From assembly GCF_029335315.1 (NCBI RefSeq), contig NZ_JARJLT010000265.1:1-64000 (forward strand): 64,000 nt of DNA, in the 5' to 3' direction. Positions 61,418-64,000 of the stretch are shown here, in pieces (the first letter of the stretch is position 1; each line of letters begins with the position of its first letter). Position numbers and translations under genes: made by a program. The notes below the pieces were generated by a model. That model saw nothing but the letters and a program-made list of their open reading frames with translations. It was not told the origin of the DNA and did not search any database. The stretch comes from Pseudomonas citronellolis. Lineage in GTDB: Bacteria > Pseudomonadota > Gammaproteobacteria > Pseudomonadales > Pseudomonadaceae.

Positions 61418-61767
61418 AGCGCAGCCTTCGCCTTTCCCTGGCCGCGCGGGAGGACATAGTCGAAGTCCTGCGCTACACGGAATCGCGATTCGGCCCGTCA
61501 CTGCGCGGCCGTTACCAGGGCCTGCTGTTCGGCGCCTTCAGCGCCCTCATCCAGGAGCCGGCCAGGATTGGCAGCAAGGCCCGGGAAGAACTCGGCGCCG
61601 GCCTGCGCAGCCTGCATCTGGCGTACTGCCGCAGCGAGGCTCGAACGGCGAAAGTCGCCCGTCCGCGCCACATCGTCTTCTACCGCCTGGGTAACGATCT
61701 GGCCGTCGAAGTCGTTCGCGTCCTGCACGAATCCATGGACCTTGAGCGGCACCTGCCCAAGGGCTGA
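61414..61767 (+). CDS. parE: type II toxin, ParE/RelE superfamily
   Basis: 117-residue toxin of the ParE branch: basic N-terminus KRSLRLSLAAREDIVEVLRY, central ALIQEPARIGSKAREEL and the late HIVFYRLGNDLAVEVVRVLHESMD strand pattern. ParE toxins poison DNA gyrase. The pair is translationally coupled and appears intact. It has no counterpart at this point in the P. aeruginosa order I recall, so it was probably gained by transfer. Confidence 0.9.
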   Translation: MKRSLRLSLAAREDIVEVLRYTESRFGPSLRGRYQGLLFGAFSALIQEPARIGSKAREELGAGLRSLHLAYCRSEARTAKVARPRHIVFYRLGNDLAVEVVRVLHESMDLERHLPKG

Positions 61768-61773
61768 CGCCTC

Positions 61774-62715
61774 TTAGATCCAACCGCCCCACTGCAGGAT
61801 GAACAGCCCGAGGTTGGTGGTCAGCGCCGCCACCAGGGTGGTCAGCACGACGATCGACGCGGCCAGTTCGGCGTTGCCTTGCGCGGCGCGGGCCATCACG
61901 TAGCTGGCGGCCGCCGTGGGGCTGGCGAAGTAGAGGTAGAGCACGCCCAGCTCGGCGCCACGGAAGCCGCAGAACCAGGCGGCGGCGGTGCACAGCGTCG
62001 GCAACCAGACCATCTTCATCAGGCTCGCGCTCAGGGCCAGCGCGCCGCTGTCGCGCAGCGCCGGCAGCGACAGGGTGCCGCCGATGCAGATCAGCGCCAG
62101 GGGCAGGGTCATCTGCGCGAAATAGTCGCCGGAGGTGAGCGCCCAGGCCGGCAGCTGGATGCCCCACCAGGCGAATGGGAAGGCCGCCAGCACACCGATG
62201 ATCAGCGGGTTCATCAGCACCTGGCGGCCGATGCTCAGCGGGTCGGACTTGAGCACCGGGCTGTAGATCGCCAGCACCACCGTGGCCAGGGTGTTGTAGC
62301 AAAGGATCACCAGGGCCGCGAGCACCGACCCCAGGGCCAGGCCGTGTTCGCCGTAGAGGCTGGTGGCCAGGGCCAGGCCGACGATGCCGTTGTTGCCGCG
62401 AAACGCCCCCTGCACGTAGACACCGCGCTCCGCCCGCGGCACCCGCCAGAGCGCCCAGGCCCAGGCGAGCAGGAAGCCGCCCAGGGTCGCCGCGCAGAAG
62501 AACAGCAGCACCGCCGGGCTGGCGGCGCGGTGCAGGTCGGAGTGGTAGATGCCGAGGAACAGCATCACCGGCATGGTGGCGTTGAACACCAGCGCCGAGG
62601 CGGTCTGGATGAAACCCTGGTCGATCCAGCCGACGCGCTTGAGCAGCACGCCGAGGAACAGCATGGAGAACACCGGCGCGGTGATGCCGAGGGTCTGGAA
62701 CAGCAATGCGAACAT
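61774..62715 (-). CDS. AEC-family transporter
   Basis: 313-residue polytopic membrane protein of the auxin-efflux-carrier (AEC) family, with about ten hydrophobic spans in two five-helix halves. NATMPVMLFLGIY in the first half and FRGNNGIVGLALATSLYGEHG in the middle are typical family segments. Bacterial members move malate, malonate or other small organic anions; the substrate here is unknown. It converges on parE with only 6 bases between stops. Confidence 0.88.
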   Translation of the reverse strand: MFALLFQTLGITAPVFSMLFLGVLLKRVGWIDQGFIQTASALVFNATMPVMLFLGIYHSDLHRAASPAVLLFFCAATLGGFLLAWAWALWRVPRAERGVYVQGAFRGNNGIVGLALATSLYGEHGLALGSVLAALVILCYNTLATVVLAIYSPVLKSDPLSIGRQVLMNPLIIGVLAAFPFAWWGIQLPAWALTSGDYFAQMTLPLALICIGGTLSLPALRDSGALALSASLMKMVWLPTLCTAAAWFCGFRGAELGVLYLYFASPTAAASYVMARAAQGNAELAASIVVLTTLVAALTTNLGLFILQWGGWI

Positions 62716-62788
62716 GGGACGGGAGCGCCGGCGGGATATCAGCGGCGATCATAGCAAGCGCAGGTGCTTCGCGTGCTAACGACTTGCC

Positions 62789-63226
62789 TCAGGCCGGCTC
62801 TTCGTCGGACGCCTCGCGCGGCTGCGGCGCGGGCAGTTCCAGGGGGCGGCCGTCGTCCTCCAGGCGGGTGAGTTTGCCGTCGACGCTGGCACCGTTTTCC
62901 ATGCTCAGCTGGCGGTAGCGGATGTTGCCGACGACGCGCGCATTGGAGTGCAGCTCCAGCAGGTGCTCGACATGCAGGTCGCCGACGATGGTGCCGTCGA
63001 TCAGCGCGTCGTAGCTGGTCACGTTGCCCTCGATCCGCCCTTCCGCGCCAAGCGCCAGCAGGCTCTGGGTGCCGGCCTTGTGGCGGACGTTGCCGTGAAT
63101 GCGCCCCTGCACCTTGAGGCCCTCCTCGAACTCCAGGTCGCCGACCAGCGCCAGGCTGCCCGAGAGCAGGCTGGAAAAGCTGCCCACCGCCACTTGCGGG
63201 GCTTTCTTCTTGTGGTTGCCGAACAT
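62789..63226 (-). CDS. bactofilin (polymer-forming cytoskeletal protein)
   Basis: 145-residue bactofilin: short basic N-terminus (MFGNHKKK), a right-handed beta-helix core (about 18-115) with the repeating Gly-hydrophobic pattern (GDLEFEEGLKVQGRIHGNV, GRIEGNVTSYDALIDGTIVGDL), and an acidic Pro-rich tail. Bactofilins polymerise without nucleotide and position cell-wall enzymes. It is encoded with an M23 peptidase just upstream, a pairing seen in other bacteria. An AGGAGAAAG site precedes the ATG at 63226; a longer in-frame reading is rejected. Confidence 0.9.
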   Translation of the reverse strand: MFGNHKKKAPQVAVGSFSSLLSGSLALVGDLEFEEGLKVQGRIHGNVRHKAGTQSLLALGAEGRIEGNVTSYDALIDGTIVGDLHVEHLLELHSNARVVGNIRYRQLSMENGASVDGKLTRLEDDGRPLELPAPQPREASDEEPA

Positions 63227-63243
63227 CGTCTTTCTCCTGAAGG

Positions 63244-63606
63244 TCACTTGGCGGGTTTCTGCTGGCGGTAGAACGCCAGGTCGGTCTTGAGCTTCTTGAT
63301 TTCCCCGGACATCTCCGCGATACGCCGCTCCAGCTGCTCGCGCGTGGCCTGGGCCTCGGCCGCCAGCAGGCGCTGGCGCTGCAGCTCGGCGACCAGTTCG
63401 GCGTTGCTCGCCTGCAGGGCGCCCAGGTGCTGCTGCGCCTCGCCGTGCTGCTGGCCGCGCCAGGCGTACCAGGAGGCGCAGGCGGCGGCGAGCAGCAGCG
63501 CGCCCCACAGCAGCGGCCGGTAGTTGCGCGGCAACCGCGCGCTCGGCCGGTGCTCGGCGCGCAGCAGTTCGCGGGTGGAGTGCGGCCTAGTCCTGCGCCA
63601 GGGCAT
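63244..63606 (-). CDS. single-pass membrane protein with coiled coil
   Basis: 120-residue protein: basic cytoplasmic N-terminus rich in Arg (about 1-30), one transmembrane helix (about 31-47) and a periplasmic coiled coil (about 52-113, with ELQRQRLLAAEAQATREQLERRI heptads), layout like DUF6776 proteins. No enzyme motif. It overlaps the end of the M23 peptidase gene by 20 bases and precedes bactofilin by 17, so the three are translationally linked. A scaffold or regulator of the M23 enzyme is a fair inference. Confidence 0.78.
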   Translation of the reverse strand: MPWRRTRPHSTRELLRAEHRPSARLPRNYRPLLWGALLLAAACASWYAWRGQQHGEAQQHLGALQASNAELVAELQRQRLLAAEAQATREQLERRIAEMSGEIKKLKTDLAFYRQQKPAK

Positions 63607-64000
63607 CGATGGCCTGCTCCATGTTGCCGAGGGAGAGGAAGTGCTGCGGGTCGACGAAGTCGCCGTGGTACAGCACTTCGAAGTGCAGGTGCGAACCGGT
63701 GGAGCGGCCGGTGGAGCCCATGGCGGCGATGCGCTGGCCGGGCATCACCACCTCGCCGACCTTCACGTAGGCGCGCGACAGGTGCGCATAGCGGGTCACC
63801 AGACCGTTGCCGTGGTCGATCTCCACGCGATTGCCATAGGAGCTGAAGGGGCCGGCGGCGATCACCCGGCCGCCGGCGGCTGCCTGGATTTCGGTGCCGC
63901 TCGGCGCGCTGAAGTCGAGCCCGGAATGAAAGGCCAGGCGACGGTTGAACGGGTCCACCCGGTTGCCGAAGGCCGAGCCCAGGCGCGCCTGGTCCACCGG
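63587..64000 (-). CDS. M23 (LytM) family peptidase, 5' end beyond window
   Basis: C-terminal 137 residues of a zinc endopeptidase of the LytM/lysostaphin type that cuts peptidoglycan cross-links. The metal ligands are visible as HSGLDFSAP (H-x-x-x-D) and HLHFE (H-x-H), with GNRVEIDHGNGLVTRYAHLS between them. All catalytic residues lie in the visible part, so the domain is predicted to be active. The N-terminal region lies outside the window and could hold a signal, membrane helix or coiled coil. Confidence 0.92.
   Translation of the reverse strand, partial: PVDQARLGSAFGNRVDPFNRRLAFHSGLDFSAPSGTEIQAAAGGRVIAAGPFSSYGNRVEIDHGNGLVTRYAHLSRAYVKVGEVVMPGQRIAAMGSTGRSTGSHLHFEVLYHGDFVDPQHFLSLGNMEQAIDALAQD

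Overview
This GC-rich window (roughly two thirds G+C) is chromosomal DNA of a Pseudomonas, most likely of the P. aeruginosa group. The gene order from an acyl-CoA dehydrogenase at the left edge to the mag (alpha-2-macroglobulin) operon matches, as I recall it, the PA4435-PA4492 segment of P. aeruginosa PAO1 almost gene for gene: zapE, trpS, cysNC/cysD, mltB, algW, hisC-hisD-hisG-murA, mla, kds/lpt, rpoN-PTSNtr, fagA-fumC-sodA, pmbA/tldD, yhdP, rng-maf-mreDCB, gatCAB. Synteny was judged from memory, without a database. The right edge departs from that order: after the mag operon I see a ParDE toxin-antitoxin pair, an AEC transporter and a bactofilin/M23 peptidase cluster.

Layout. 1-7.2 kb: acyl-CoA dehydrogenase, a GlxA-type regulator, a secreted protein of unknown function, zapE, trpS with an unusual C-terminal extension, a small hydrolase and a ZapG-like envelope protein. 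7.3-10.3 kb: a REPIN repeat pair and the sulfate-activation genes cysD-cysNC. 10.7-13.8 kb: mltB, a Nif3 protein and algW. 13.9-18.6 kb: ibaG-murA-hisG-hisD-hisC. 18.7-21.8 kb: mlaFEDCB (outer-membrane lipid asymmetry). 22-25.4 kb: kdsD-kdsC-lptC-lptA-lptB (Kdo supply and LPS export). 25.6-29.1 kb: rpoN-hpf-ptsN-rapZ-npr. 29.1-33 kb: the Fur-controlled fagA-fumC-orfX-sodA-zip operon, with a clear Fur box over its promoter. 33-41.5 kb: pmbA, darP, tldD, a nitrilase-family hydrolase and yhdP. 41.5-46.3 kb: mreB-mreC-mreD-maf-rng. 46.5-50.6 kb: gatC-gatA-gatB, a SPOR-less RlpA-like lipoprotein and a carboxymuconolactone-decarboxylase-family protein. 50.7-60.9 kb: the six-gene magABCDEF operon. 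61.1-64 kb: parDE, the AEC transporter, bactofilin, a coiled-coil membrane protein and an M23 peptidase.

The dominant theme is cell-envelope construction: peptidoglycan precursors, lytic enzymes, rod shape, LPS export and phospholipid transport. Core biosynthesis and central regulation make up most of the rest. The most interesting region is the mag operon. Its alpha-2-macroglobulin MagD carries an intact thioester motif. The partner genes look enzymatic by motif: MagE combines a penicillin-recognising-enzyme-like domain, a SpoIID-like domain and a C-terminal HExxH motif, and MagC has an NlpC/P60-like Cys/His arrangement. Other points of interest are a sigma-54-type -24/-12 element overlapping the sigma-70 -10 box of rpoN, two unrelated REP families, and a 121-bp nested palindrome between darP and tldD.
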